From Mycolicibacterium arenosum (lineage in GTDB: Bacteria > Actinomycetota > Actinomycetes > Mycobacteriales > Mycobacteriaceae), in contig NZ_JANDBD010000008.1 in NCBI RefSeq assembly GCF_024320865.1, positions 62,001 to 126,000 on the forward strand: a DNA stretch of 64,000 nt, written 5' to 3'. Position numbers and translations under genes: made by a program. Positions 52,239 to 60,215 of the stretch are shown piece by piece; within the stretch, counting starts at the first letter, position 1, and every line of letters begins with the position of its first letter. The notes beneath the pieces were generated by a model. That model was not told the DNA's origin, made no database searches, and was given only the letters and a program-made list of their open reading frames with translations.

Positions 52239-52325
52239 GCGGTTCGGGGCACCGATACTGCCGGAATCTGCGCTCCGGCCGACCCGTGAAAGCTTGGGAA
52301 CCGTGGGGGTCTGTCGGTCTGCAAG

Positions 52326-52341
52326 ACACTACACCTAGTGT
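52326..52341. promoter_or_regulatory. NrdR-like box, proximal, nrdHIE
   Basis: ACACTACACCTAGTGT has perfect ACACTA/TAGTGT arms, matching the NrdR consensus. Confidence 0.75.
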
Positions 52342-52357
52342 CCGACATTCAGAAGAG

Positions 52358-52373
52358 ATACAAGATGTTCTGA
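52358..52373. promoter_or_regulatory. NrdR-like box, distal, nrdHIE
   Basis: ATACAAGATGTTCTGA matches 11 of 16 positions of the NrdR consensus. Alone it would be weak, but its centre is 32 bp from the perfect box, the same spacing as at nrdF. Confidence 0.55.
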
Positions 52374-52521
52374 ACAACATTCGTGAAATTCCCTGGTCGT
52401 AAGCCGACGCGCGGCGTTTCTTCCGGCGTGTCGCACGTCACATCGACCGGCGTGCCGGGCGACGCCCCCCTGTTTACCAGCGGGCACCGACAACCGGCGT
52501 CGGCGAACACGCCGACAGCAA

Positions 52522-52552
52522 AGCCGCCGCCGAATCGGATTCGGCGGCGGCT
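52522..52552 (-). terminator. Terminator of the FMN reductase gene
   Basis: Arms AGCCGCCGCCGAATC and GATTCGGCGGCGGCT around one base; as RNA, a 13-bp stem with a 5-base loop, 22 bases after the reductase stop. Very stable. Confidence 0.75.
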
Positions 52553-52573
52553 CGGTGCGACTGCGGTGAGGTG

Positions 52574-53113
52574 TCAGCCCACCTCGGCGGCGAGCTTGGC
52601 GACGATGTCGCCCAGTTGAGCGGCCACCTCGGCGTTCTCCCGAGGATGCTTGCCGTCCAGGGTCTTGAACGGCACCGACAGCTTCAGGTCCTCGACGATG
52701 CGAGGACCGGCGATCCCCAGCGACTTGCGGACCTCGTCGTGCGCCCAGACCCCGCCGTACTGCCCGAACGATCCACCGACCACCGCCGCCGGCTTGCCCT
52801 TCAACGCACCGTCGCCGAACGGGCGGGAGAGCCAGTCGATGGCGTTCTTCAGCACGCCGGGAGTGCCGCCGTTGTACTCGGGGGTGACCACCAGCGCCGC
52901 GTCGGCGTCGGCGGCCGCGGCGCGCAGGTCGGCGACGCTCTGAGCGACGGACTCGTTGTCAATGTCCTCGTTGTAGAACGGCAACTCGCCCAGGCGGTCG
53001 AACGGCACCAGCGTCACCCCCTCGGGCGCCACCTCCGCTGCCAGTTCCGCCAGCTGCCGGTTGACCGACGCGGCGCGCAGACTTCCCACCAGAACCAAGA
53101 CCTTGACCGACAT
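52574..53113 (-). CDS. NAD(P)H-dependent FMN reductase
   Basis: 179 residues of the flavodoxin-like NADPH_FMN_red family. FMN phosphate loop VGSLRAASVNRQL, the TPEYNGGTPGVLKNAIDWLSRP segment, and VVGGSFGQYGG. Orthologue of Rv3054c; quinone or azo reduction is likely but not proven. ATG at 53113 follows a GAGGAGGAAA site. A perfect 20-bp palindrome lies 54 bases upstream and is a candidate operator. Confidence 0.9.
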   Translation of the reverse strand: MSVKVLVLVGSLRAASVNRQLAELAAEVAPEGVTLVPFDRLGELPFYNEDIDNESVAQSVADLRAAAADADAALVVTPEYNGGTPGVLKNAIDWLSRPFGDGALKGKPAAVVGGSFGQYGGVWAHDEVRKSLGIAGPRIVEDLKLSVPFKTLDGKHPRENAEVAAQLGDIVAKLAAEVG

Positions 53114-53166
53114 GTGCCCGTTTCCTCCTCGAGTGCGTGAACGTTCGTCGTGATGCTCGTTCATCC

Positions 53167-53186
53167 AACCGGACCTTGGTCCGGTT
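53167..53186. promoter_or_regulatory. Perfect palindrome upstream of the FMN reductase gene (candidate TetR operator)
   Basis: AACCGGACC TT GGTCCGGTT: 9-bp arms around two bases. It lies between the PBP stop and the reductase start, both on the minus strand. Symmetry and size fit a TetR-family operator. It could also act as a terminator hairpin for the PBP gene, though no T tract follows. Confidence 0.5.
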
Positions 53187-53214
53187 TATTTCCCGCTGAG
53201 TTTAACGGCGCCCG

Positions 53215-55704
53215 CTACGGCGGCGGCGCGCCAGGGTCGGGCGGTGGCGGGGGTGGTGGAGGTGGCGGGGGTGGAGGCGGTGGCGGGGGGCCCAGGGTGA
53301 TCGGGGGCAACCCGGGAATCATGATCACGTTCGGCGGCGGTGGGGGCGGCGGCGCCTCGGGCGGCGGCGGCGCATCCGGGGGCGGAGCGGGTGGGAAGTA
53401 CTGCTGCGGCGGCGCGATCCCGTTACTGGTGTTGATGACGACGATGGAACCGGGGATCGTCTTGCCCTTCGGCGTGGTGCCCGCGACGGCGCCCTTGGAC
53501 AGATAGCTGTCCACCGGCGCGGGCTGATCGGGCACCTGGAAGCCGGCATCTCGCACTCGCTTGATCGCCGCGTCGAGCTTCAGGCCGGTCACGCTGGGCA
53601 CCTCGCTACCGGGGTTGCCGTTGACGTAGCGCGGATCGGTGGGCGGCAGGCTCACCGGACCGAGGTCGTCCGCAATCGGATCCATGGCGAGGAACCAGGT
53701 GCGCGCCGGCTCGTTACCGCCGAAGAGGGTCCCGTCGCCGCACTTTCGCAACGGGTACGAGCACAGCCCCGATGGACTCGTGGAGTCGTCGAAGACGTAG
53801 TTGACGGCGGCGTACTGATTGGTGAAACCCAGGAACGCCGACGACCGGTGCGACTCCGTGGTTCCCGTCTTGCCCGACATCGGCAGATTCCATCCGACGG
53901 AGCCGGCCGCAGCGGCGCCCGTGCCGCTGATGGTGTCCTTGGCCAACGCGTTGGCGAGCGTGTTGGCCAGCCCTTCCGGGACCACCTGTTCGCACGGCGC
54001 CGTCGCCAGGGCCACTTCGCGACCACGGCGGTCGAACACCTTGTCGATGGGACTGGGCGGGCACCACGTGCCCCCCGAGGCCAGTGTGGCCGCGACGTTG
54101 GACATCTCGAGAGCGTTGAGCTCGAACGGGCCCAGCGTGAAGGAACCGATGTTCTGCCGCTTGATGTAGTTCGCGAGGCTCTCGTCGTTGTCCGGATCGT
54201 AGGCTCGGGCCGTGTTCGGAGCGGCATACGACCGCAAACCCAACTTGACCGCCATGTCCACCACGCGGGGCACTCCGACCTGCCGAATCAGGTTGGCGAA
54301 AGCGGTGTTCGGCGACTGGGCCAGCGCGTCGGTCACGCTCATCTTGCCGCCGTAGCCGCCGGCGTTCTTCACGCACCACGTCTGAGGCGGACAACCGGGG
54401 GTGTTGCTGCTGCCGAGGCCCGTGCCCTCGAACTTCTGTGGGACGTCCAGTTGCGCGTTGATGCCCATGCCCAACTCGAGTGCCGCAGCCGTGGTGAAGA
54501 TCTTGAAGGTCGAGCCTCCGCCGTCGCCAACGAGGGAGAAGGGCTGCGGTTGCACGGTCTGTCCGGCGTCGAGGTCGAGTCCGTAGGTGCGGTTGTCCGC
54601 CATCGCGAGTATCCGGTGTGCGTCCTTGCCGGGCTTGACGACGCTCATCACGCTGGCGACGCCCTCCTCGGTGGGTTTCGCCACCTTGTCGACCGCCGAC
54701 TTGACGCTGGCTTGGACCTTGGGGTCGAGCGTGGTGCGGATCAGGTAGCCGTCGCGGGCCAGTTGCTCCCTGGTGATACCGGCCTGGGTCAGGTACTGCA
54801 GCGCGTACTCGCAGAAGAACGCTCGATCACCCGCACCGATGCACCCCTGGGGCAGCGTGTTGGGCCGCGACAACACACCCAATGGCTCGGCCCTCGCGGC
54901 GCGCAGTTCGTCGGCCCGTTCGGGCAGGTTGGTGATCAAGGTGTCGAGCACCAGGTTGCGGCGGGCCAGTGCACCGTCGGGATTCGTGTACGGGTTGAGC
55001 GTGCTGGTGGACTGCACCAGCCCGGCCAGCAGCGCGGCCTGCTGCCAGTTCAGCTGCCGTGCGTCGACGCCGAAGTAGGTTTTCGCCGCGTCCTGTACGC
55101 CGAAGGCGCCGTTGCCGAACGACACCAGGTTCAGGTACCGCGTCAGGATGTCCGGTTTGGTGAGCGCCTTGTTCAGTTCGAGCGCCATCCGCATCTCGCG
55201 CAGCTTGCGGACCGGAGTGGACTCGATGGCCGCGCGGCGTTCCGCGTCGGTCTGCGCGCTGACGAGGAAGTTGTAGTTCTTGATGTACTGCTGCTCGATG
55301 GTCGATCCGCCGCGCGTGCTCTCGTCGCCCTGCAGGTAACCGGCCAGGCCCGTCAGCGTGCCCGGCAGATCCACCCCGTTGTGCTCCGCGAATCGCTTGT
55401 CCTCGATCGAGACGATCGCCAGTTTCATCGTGTCGGCGATCTTCTCGCTGGGCACCTGCCAGCGGCGCTGGGTGTACAGCCACGCGATGGGAGTCCCCGC
55501 GGCGTCCACCATCGTCGAGACGCTCGGCACCTCGCCTTCGAGGATGTCCGCGGAGTCCTGGACCACCACGTCGGATGCCTGCCCCACCACCAATCCCACG
55601 CTGCCGACGATCGGGAAGGCCGCGGCGGCCAGGAGTACCGCGCTGAGCACGCAGACGTGCACGAGCCAGGCGAGCGTTCGCATCAACGCACGGCTGCCGG
55701 ACAT
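53215..55704 (-). CDS. Class A penicillin-binding protein with PASTA domain (PonA2/PonA3 type)
   Basis: 829 residues. One N-terminal membrane helix (about 8-42). GT51 glycosyltransferase with catalytic Glu about 101 (SIEDKRFAEHNGVD) and GGSTIEQQYIKN. Transpeptidase with STFK, SPNTAF (SxN) and KTGTT. One PASTA domain follows (VPSVTGLKLDAAIKRVRDAGFQV), then a C-terminal region ending in 17 consecutive prolines. Bifunctional peptidoglycan synthase. It resembles PonA2; an extra copy of this type is known in environmental mycobacteria (PonA3). M. tuberculosis lacks a PBP between the reductase and TetR genes, so this is an insertion relative to it. Confidence 0.9.
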   Translation of the reverse strand: MSGSRALMRTLAWLVHVCVLSAVLLAAAAFPIVGSVGLVVGQASDVVVQDSADILEGEVPSVSTMVDAAGTPIAWLYTQRRWQVPSEKIADTMKLAIVSIEDKRFAEHNGVDLPGTLTGLAGYLQGDESTRGGSTIEQQYIKNYNFLVSAQTDAERRAAIESTPVRKLREMRMALELNKALTKPDILTRYLNLVSFGNGAFGVQDAAKTYFGVDARQLNWQQAALLAGLVQSTSTLNPYTNPDGALARRNLVLDTLITNLPERADELRAARAEPLGVLSRPNTLPQGCIGAGDRAFFCEYALQYLTQAGITREQLARDGYLIRTTLDPKVQASVKSAVDKVAKPTEEGVASVMSVVKPGKDAHRILAMADNRTYGLDLDAGQTVQPQPFSLVGDGGGSTFKIFTTAAALELGMGINAQLDVPQKFEGTGLGSSNTPGCPPQTWCVKNAGGYGGKMSVTDALAQSPNTAFANLIRQVGVPRVVDMAVKLGLRSYAAPNTARAYDPDNDESLANYIKRQNIGSFTLGPFELNALEMSNVAATLASGGTWCPPSPIDKVFDRRGREVALATAPCEQVVPEGLANTLANALAKDTISGTGAAAAGSVGWNLPMSGKTGTTESHRSSAFLGFTNQYAAVNYVFDDSTSPSGLCSYPLRKCGDGTLFGGNEPARTWFLAMDPIADDLGPVSLPPTDPRYVNGNPGSEVPSVTGLKLDAAIKRVRDAGFQVPDQPAPVDSYLSKGAVAGTTPKGKTIPGSIVVINTSNGIAPPQQYFPPAPPPDAPPPPEAPPPPPPPNVIMIPGLPPITLGPPPPPPPPPPPPPPPPPDPGAPPP

Positions 55705-55773
55705 GCTCGACAGCGTAGGCCCGTGCGCGAACCGGCCCGAGCGAGCAGTGCCGCTCGTGGCCGTTCGGCCACG

Positions 55774-55779
55774 TAAAGT
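55774..55779 (+). promoter_or_regulatory. -10 box for a leaderless TetR transcript
   Basis: TAAAGT lies 6 bases before the ATG at 55786, consistent with transcription starting at the A of ATG. Confidence 0.5.
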
Positions 55780-55785
55780 GCAGTC

Positions 55786-56403
55786 ATGAGCGTCGGTAAC
55801 GGCACGGCCGGCACGTCGCCACTGCCGCTGACGAATTCGGTTCCCGTCGAACGCGGCGACGCGGCGCGCAACCGTGCCCTCCTGCTCGATGCCGCGCGCC
55901 TACTCGTCGCCGAGCGCGGCGCCGAAGCCGTCACGATGGACGACGTCGCCGCGGCGGCGGGTGTCGGCAAGGGAACGCTGTTCCGGCGATTCGGAAGCAG
56001 GGCCGGGCTGATGCTGGTGCTGCTCGACGAGGACGAGAAGATTCAGCAGCAGGCCTTCATGTTCGGGCCGCCGCCGTTCGGGCCCGGCGCTCCGCCGCTC
56101 GAGCGACTGCTCGCCTACGGCAGGGAGCGGCTGCAGTTCGTCTGGGATCACCGGGCGCTGCTGTCCGACGCGACTCGCGATCCGCAGACGCGCTTCAACT
56201 CCCCCGCCACCCTGCACCGCACGCATGTGCGCTCACTACTTGCGGCCGCGGACACCTCGGGCGATCTCGATGCCCAGGCCGACGCGCTCGTCGCTCTGCT
56301 CGACGCCGATTACGTGACGCATCGGTTCGTCGACCTCGGCCGCAGCCTCCGCGAGCAGGGCGACGCGTGGGAGAGCGTGGCGCGCAAACTCTGCGGGCAG
56401 TGA
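55786..56403 (+). CDS. TetR-family regulator (Rv3055-like)
   Basis: 205 residues. HTH about 28-75 (LLLDAARLLVAERGAEAVTMDDVAAAAGVGKGTLFRRFGSRAGLM). The C-terminal domain contains a Pro/Gly-rich loop (FGPPPFGPGAPPLERLL). It precedes dinB2 by 3 bases, so both are probably in one unit; the leaderless promoter lies just upstream. The perfect palindrome at 53167 before the reductase gene is a candidate target, since both genes are neighbours in M. tuberculosis. Confidence 0.88.
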   Translation: MSVGNGTAGTSPLPLTNSVPVERGDAARNRALLLDAARLLVAERGAEAVTMDDVAAAAGVGKGTLFRRFGSRAGLMLVLLDEDEKIQQQAFMFGPPPFGPGAPPLERLLAYGRERLQFVWDHRALLSDATRDPQTRFNSPATLHRTHVRSLLAAADTSGDLDAQADALVALLDADYVTHRFVDLGRSLREQGDAWESVARKLCGQ

Positions 56404-56406
56404 GCC

Positions 56407-57453
56407 GTGCGCTGGGTCCTGCACGTCGACCTCGACCAGTTCCTCGCGTCGGTGGAACTGCAGCGCCACCCTGATCTCAGGGGCCTTCCGGTGATCGTCG
56501 GCGGCAACGGCGATCCCCTCGAACCCCGCAAGGTCGTCACCTGCGCCTCGTACGAGGCCCGCGAGTTCGGCGTGCACGCGGGCATGCCGTTGCGCACCGC
56601 GGCCAGGAAGTGCCCAGACGCCACGTTCCTGCCGTCGGACCCCGCGGCGTACGACGAGGCGTCGGATCGGGTCATGGGCCTGCTGCGCGATCTGGGACAT
56701 CCGCTCGAGGTGTGGGGCTGGGACGAGGCCTACCTCGGCTTCGACGACGACACCACCGACCCGGTCGAACTCGCGAACGGCATCAGAACCCTGATCGAGG
56801 CCGAGACCGGCTTGTCGTGTTCGGTCGGCATCAGCGACAACAAGCAGCGCGCCAAGGTGGCGACGGGTTTCGGCAAGCCCGCGGGGGTGTTCCGGCTGAC
56901 GGACGAGAACTGGATGACGACGATGGGCGACCTCGGTGTCGACGCACTCTGGGGCGTCGGACCCAAGACCGCCAAACGCCTTGCCGCACTAGGTGTTACG
57001 ACCGTCGCCGATCTCGCCGCGACCGATGCGAGCCTGCTCACGGCGACGTTCGGTCCGACCACGGGACTCTGGATCCTGCTGCTGGCGAAGGGCGGCGGCG
57101 ATGCGGCCGTCAGTTCCGAGCCGTGGGTGCCGCGGTCGCGCAGCCACGTCGTCACGTTCCCGCGCGATCTCACCGACCTCGCGGAAATGGACTCCGCCGT
57201 CACTGATCTGGCCCGCCGCACCCTCGCCGAAGTCGACGCCGCGGGGCGCACCGTCACCAGGGTCGCCGTGACGGTGCGCACCAAGACGTTCTACACCCGA
57301 ACCAAGATCCGCAAGCTGGCGCACGCGGGCAACGACGCCGACCCGATCGTCGGCACCGCCCTGGACCTCCTGCACCAGTTCGAACTCGACCGCCCGATCC
57401 GACTGCTCGGCGTGCGACTCGAACTCGCCGTGCCCACCGAAACCGGTCGGTAG
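56407..57453 (+). CDS. dinB: Y-family DNA polymerase IV, DinB2 type
   Basis: 348 residues from a GTG start. Catalytic acids Asp8 and Asp106/Glu107 (HVDLDQF; WGWDEAYLG) are present. The usual aromatic steric-gate position after Phe12 is Leu13 (DQFLASVE), as reported for M. smegmatis DinB2, which incorporates ribonucleotides readily. I see no C-terminal beta-clamp motif (QLxLF-type), also typical for DinB2. Translesion or repair synthesis is the expected role. Only 3 bases separate it from the TetR gene. Confidence 0.92.
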   Translation: MRWVLHVDLDQFLASVELQRHPDLRGLPVIVGGNGDPLEPRKVVTCASYEAREFGVHAGMPLRTAARKCPDATFLPSDPAAYDEASDRVMGLLRDLGHPLEVWGWDEAYLGFDDDTTDPVELANGIRTLIEAETGLSCSVGISDNKQRAKVATGFGKPAGVFRLTDENWMTTMGDLGVDALWGVGPKTAKRLAALGVTTVADLAATDASLLTATFGPTTGLWILLLAKGGGDAAVSSEPWVPRSRSHVVTFPRDLTDLAEMDSAVTDLARRTLAEVDAAGRTVTRVAVTVRTKTFYTRTKIRKLAHAGNDADPIVGTALDLLHQFELDRPIRLLGVRLELAVPTETGR

Positions 57454-57460
57454 CCCGTAC

Positions 57461-57466
57461 TACCGT
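57461..57466 (+). promoter_or_regulatory. -10 box for a leaderless ATPase transcript
   Basis: TACCGT (TAnnnT) lies 6 bases before the GTG at 57473, consistent with a separate leaderless promoter for the ATPase gene. Confidence 0.4.
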
Positions 57467-57472
57467 CGAGTC

Positions 57473-58627
57473 GTGCTGCAGACCATCGCCGTCCGGGGCT
57501 ACCGATCGCTGCGCGAACTCGTCGTGCCCTTCGCGGCGCTGACCGTCGTGACGGGGGCGAACGGCACCGGCAAGTCGTCGGTGTACCGCTCGCTGCGCCT
57601 GCTCGCAGATTGCGGGCGAGGGGACGTCGTCGGATCGCTCGCGCGCGAAGGCGGACTCGAGTCGGTGTTGTGGGCCGGCCCCGAGACGACCGGCGGCGCC
57701 CGCCGAACGGGATCGACGCAGGGCACCACCCGCACCAGGCCGGTGGCACTCGAACTCGGCTTCGCCTCAGATGATTTCGGCTATCTCGTCGATCTCGGGC
57801 TGCCGCAGTACGCCGGGCCGGGCTCGTTGTTCGCGCGCGATCCCGAACTCAAACGCGAGATCGTGTTCGCGGGTGACCGGATGCGACCCGCTTCCACGCT
57901 GGTGCGGCGCGGTCGCGACTACGTCGAGGTGGCCGACGAGTCCGGGCGCGGCTTCACGGAGTTGACCCGTGCGCTGCCCGCCTACCGCAGCGTGTTGGCC
58001 GAGCACGCCGGCGCGCTGCCCGAGCTAGCCGCGGTACGAGACCGGTTGCGGGGCTGGCGTTTCTACGACGGCTTCCGCGTCGATGCGGCCGCGCCCGCGC
58101 GAGCGCCGCGGGTCGGCACCCGGACGCCGGTGCTGTCCGATGACGGCGGTGACCTGGCCGCGGCGGTGCAGACCATCGTCGAAGCGGGTTTCGAGGATCT
58201 CGAGCGGGCGGTCGCGGACGCCTTCGACGGTGCGACCCTGTCGATCGCGGTCACCGACGGCCTCTTCGAGCTCCAACTTCACCAGCGCGGCATGCTTCGG
58301 CCGCTGCGTGCCGCCGAATTATCCGATGGCACTTTGCGTTTCCTGCTGTGGGGCGCCGCGCTGCTGAGCCCCAGCCCGCCGTCGCTCATGGTGCTCAACG
58401 AGCCGGAGACCTCGCTGCACCCCGACCTGGTTCCGCCGCTGGCGGCGATGATCGCAACCGCGGCGCGGACCACGCAGGTGGTCGTCGTGACGCACTCGCA
58501 GACCATGCGCGAACGGCTCGCGGCGGTGGACGCGCTCGAACTCGAACTCGTCAAGGAGTGGGGCGAAACGCGATTGGTTGGCCAGACGCAGCTGACCGCC
58601 CCGCCGTGGGACTGGGGGAAGCGCTAG
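57473..58627 (+). CDS. AAA/ABC-type ATPase (OLD/RecF-like, AAA_21)
   Basis: 384 residues. Walker A GANGTGKSSVYRSL at residues 24-37, ABC-signature-like ELSDGTLRFLLW, and Walker B SLMVLNEPETSLHPDL, with Asn in the place of the usual first Asp but Glu kept. Also a D-loop-like SLHPDL and the H-loop VVTHSQ. Belongs to the single-domain SMC/RecF-like group often linked to DNA repair or defence. There is no nuclease (TOPRIM) domain. It follows dinB2 on the same strand, so a repair role is plausible but unproven. Confidence 0.85.
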   Translation: MLQTIAVRGYRSLRELVVPFAALTVVTGANGTGKSSVYRSLRLLADCGRGDVVGSLAREGGLESVLWAGPETTGGARRTGSTQGTTRTRPVALELGFASDDFGYLVDLGLPQYAGPGSLFARDPELKREIVFAGDRMRPASTLVRRGRDYVEVADESGRGFTELTRALPAYRSVLAEHAGALPELAAVRDRLRGWRFYDGFRVDAAAPARAPRVGTRTPVLSDDGGDLAAAVQTIVEAGFEDLERAVADAFDGATLSIAVTDGLFELQLHQRGMLRPLRAAELSDGTLRFLLWGAALLSPSPPSLMVLNEPETSLHPDLVPPLAAMIATAARTTQVVVVTHSQTMRERLAAVDALELELVKEWGETRLVGQTQLTAPPWDWGKR

Positions 58628-58630
58628 GGC

Positions 58631-59500
58631 TCACCGTGTTTTGGTGGGCCGCAGGGCGCGGGTGAAGATGACGTTCACCTGCCGCATCGCGACGCTGTAG
58701 GGCCACCACGCCAGCCGCTTGAACAGGTAGAGCGCGCGAATGTCGGGAGACGTGTAGACCAGGTAGCGGTTGCGGCGAACGCCGACCAGAATGCGGTCCG
58801 CGACGTGCTCGGGAGTGACCGCGTGGCCGCCGAACCGGTCCACCCACTTACGCACCTGCGGATGGTCGCGATCCACACCCGCGATCTCCACGGTCTGGAC
58901 CAGCGGGGTTTTCACGGCACCGGGGACGACGAGCGACACGCCGATCTTGTGGCGTGCCAGGTCGAAGCGCAGCACCTCGCTGACGCCTTGTAGACCGTAC
59001 TTGCTGGCGCTGTAGGCCGCGTGCCACGGCAGTGCCACCAGGCCCGCCGCCGACGACACGTTCACCAGGTGCCCGCCGCGGCCGGCCTTCACCATCGGCG
59101 GCACGAAGTTCTCGATGACGTGAATGGGGCCCATCAGGTTGATGTTGACCATCGACTCCCAGTGTCGATGGTCGAGCGTGCTGACCGTCCCCCACGCTGA
59201 CACCCCGGCGATGTTCATCACCACGTCCACTGCGGGGGCGGCGCCTCCGATGGCCTCGTGGATGTCCGCGGCGAACGCGGCCACCTGGTCGTGATCGGAG
59301 ACGTCGAGCACTCGGTGCGCGGTGACCTCGGCGCCCAGGGCTCGACAGTCGGCGACCGTTTCCGCCAACCCCTCGCCGTTGCGGTCCGTGAGGAACAGTT
59401 CGGCGCCCTCGGCCGCGAGCACGAGCGCCGTCGCCCGGCCGATCCCGCTGGCCGCACCGGTGAGGAGGCACCGCTTACCCGCGAAGTCCTTGACCGTCAT
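58631..59500 (-). CDS. Short-chain dehydrogenase/reductase (Rv3057c-like)
   Basis: 289 residues. TGAASGIG cofactor loop, NIAG, catalytic Ser in NVSSAAG and YSASK. LFLTDRNGEGL with Asp after strand 2 suggests NAD(H). The C-terminal extension (YLVYTSPDIRALYLFKRLAWWPYSVAMRQV) may be membrane-associated. It is followed on the same strand by no other gene; the TetR gene precedes it. It lies in the Rv3057c-Rv3058c-cyp136 arrangement. Confidence 0.9.
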   Translation of the reverse strand: MTVKDFAGKRCLLTGAASGIGRATALVLAAEGAELFLTDRNGEGLAETVADCRALGAEVTAHRVLDVSDHDQVAAFAADIHEAIGGAAPAVDVVMNIAGVSAWGTVSTLDHRHWESMVNINLMGPIHVIENFVPPMVKAGRGGHLVNVSSAAGLVALPWHAAYSASKYGLQGVSEVLRFDLARHKIGVSLVVPGAVKTPLVQTVEIAGVDRDHPQVRKWVDRFGGHAVTPEHVADRILVGVRRNRYLVYTSPDIRALYLFKRLAWWPYSVAMRQVNVIFTRALRPTKTR

Positions 59501-59529
59501 GCCGTGACCCTACCGATCAGCCCGCGGGA

Positions 59530-60159
59530 TCAGACGTGACCGCCGCCCCACAGCGCGTTGAGCCACAGCGCCTCGAGGACGGCGACGGCGCGGCCGGCAT
59601 CGCCGCGCCTGCCGACGAAGGCGCTGTCGCGGGACAGCGTCATCGCCGTCGTCGCGGTCAGCATCCGGACGAGGCCCGCGACGTCGTCGGAGATCGGCCG
59701 GGCGCCGGAGTCCTGCTTGACGACCGTCACGATCTTCTCGATCAGGGCGTCCTCGAAGTCGTTCATCATCTCGCGGATCTGCGAGTCCGTGTTCTGCGCG
59801 ATGGTGCTGGCGGCCATGATCGGGTCGTTGCTCGCGAAAACCGCGGCGGCGCTGCCGACCATGCGCTTGGCGAAGGCCTGCGGCGACTCCTCGGGATCGC
59901 GGGGTGCGAAGTCGTGAGTGAGGTCGTCGAGCTCGGCGAGGGCGTCCTTGACGATGAACGCGAGGACGTCGTACTTGGAGTCGAAGTAGAAGTAGAACCC
60001 CGATCGCGCGACGCCGGCCTTCTCACTGATGGTGCTGACGGAGAGGTCGGCGAACGCGTGGTCCTCGAGCAGCTCACGCACCGCGGCGACGATCGCCTCC
60101 CGCTGCCGGTCGCCGCGGCTGCGGCGAGCCTGCGGTGATGGAGCCGGGTCGGCGGTCAT
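59530..60159 (-). CDS. TetR-family regulator (Rv3058c-like)
   Basis: 209 residues. HTH about 20-65 (REAIVAAVRELLEDHAFADLSVSTISEKAGVARSGFYFYFDSK), a fingerprint for EthR/KstR-like TetR proteins. The ATG at 60159 is preferred over the one at 60177 because AAAGG lies 9 bases before it. It is divergent from cyp136 and separated from it by a palindromic operator, so control of the P450 and of itself is likely. The SDR gene lies 29 bases downstream. Confidence 0.9.
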   Translation of the reverse strand: MTADPAPSPQARRSRGDRQREAIVAAVRELLEDHAFADLSVSTISEKAGVARSGFYFYFDSKYDVLAFIVKDALAELDDLTHDFAPRDPEESPQAFAKRMVGSAAAVFASNDPIMAASTIAQNTDSQIREMMNDFEDALIEKIVTVVKQDSGARPISDDVAGLVRMLTATTAMTLSRDSAFVGRRGDAGRAVAVLEALWLNALWGGGHV

Positions 60160-60197
60160 GGGCAACAACCTTTGCATCCGCGACGCGCTCCATCAAA

Positions 60198-60215
60198 ACT
60201 TGACATGCGTCAAGT
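60198..60215. promoter_or_regulatory. Operator between TetR gene and cyp136, with overlapping -35
   Basis: ACTTGACATGCGTCAAGT: 7-bp arms around 4 bases. TTGACA at 60201-60206 is a perfect -35 reading toward cyp136, so a bound repressor would block it. The position midway between the divergent starts fits autoregulation. Confidence 0.65.

Larger units (their letters stand above)
52108..52573. other. 466-bp intergenic region between nrdH and the FMN reductase gene
   Basis: From right to left on the minus strand it holds the terminator of the FMN reductase gene (52522-52552), the paired NrdR-like boxes (52326-52373), a leader of about 200 bases with a long predicted stem (52177-52238), and the nrdH ribosome-binding site. 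An open frame at 52383-52619 on the plus strand covers the terminator and has no family features; I consider it non-coding. Confidence 0.7.

Noticed and set aside
52108..52325. Cobalamin riboswitch in the nrdH leader
   Set aside because: The conserved B12 box was not found; the stems are present but do not match that architecture.
52383..52619. 78-codon open frame in the nrdH-reductase gap
   Set aside because: Covers a strong terminator hairpin, has no ribosome-binding site and no family features.
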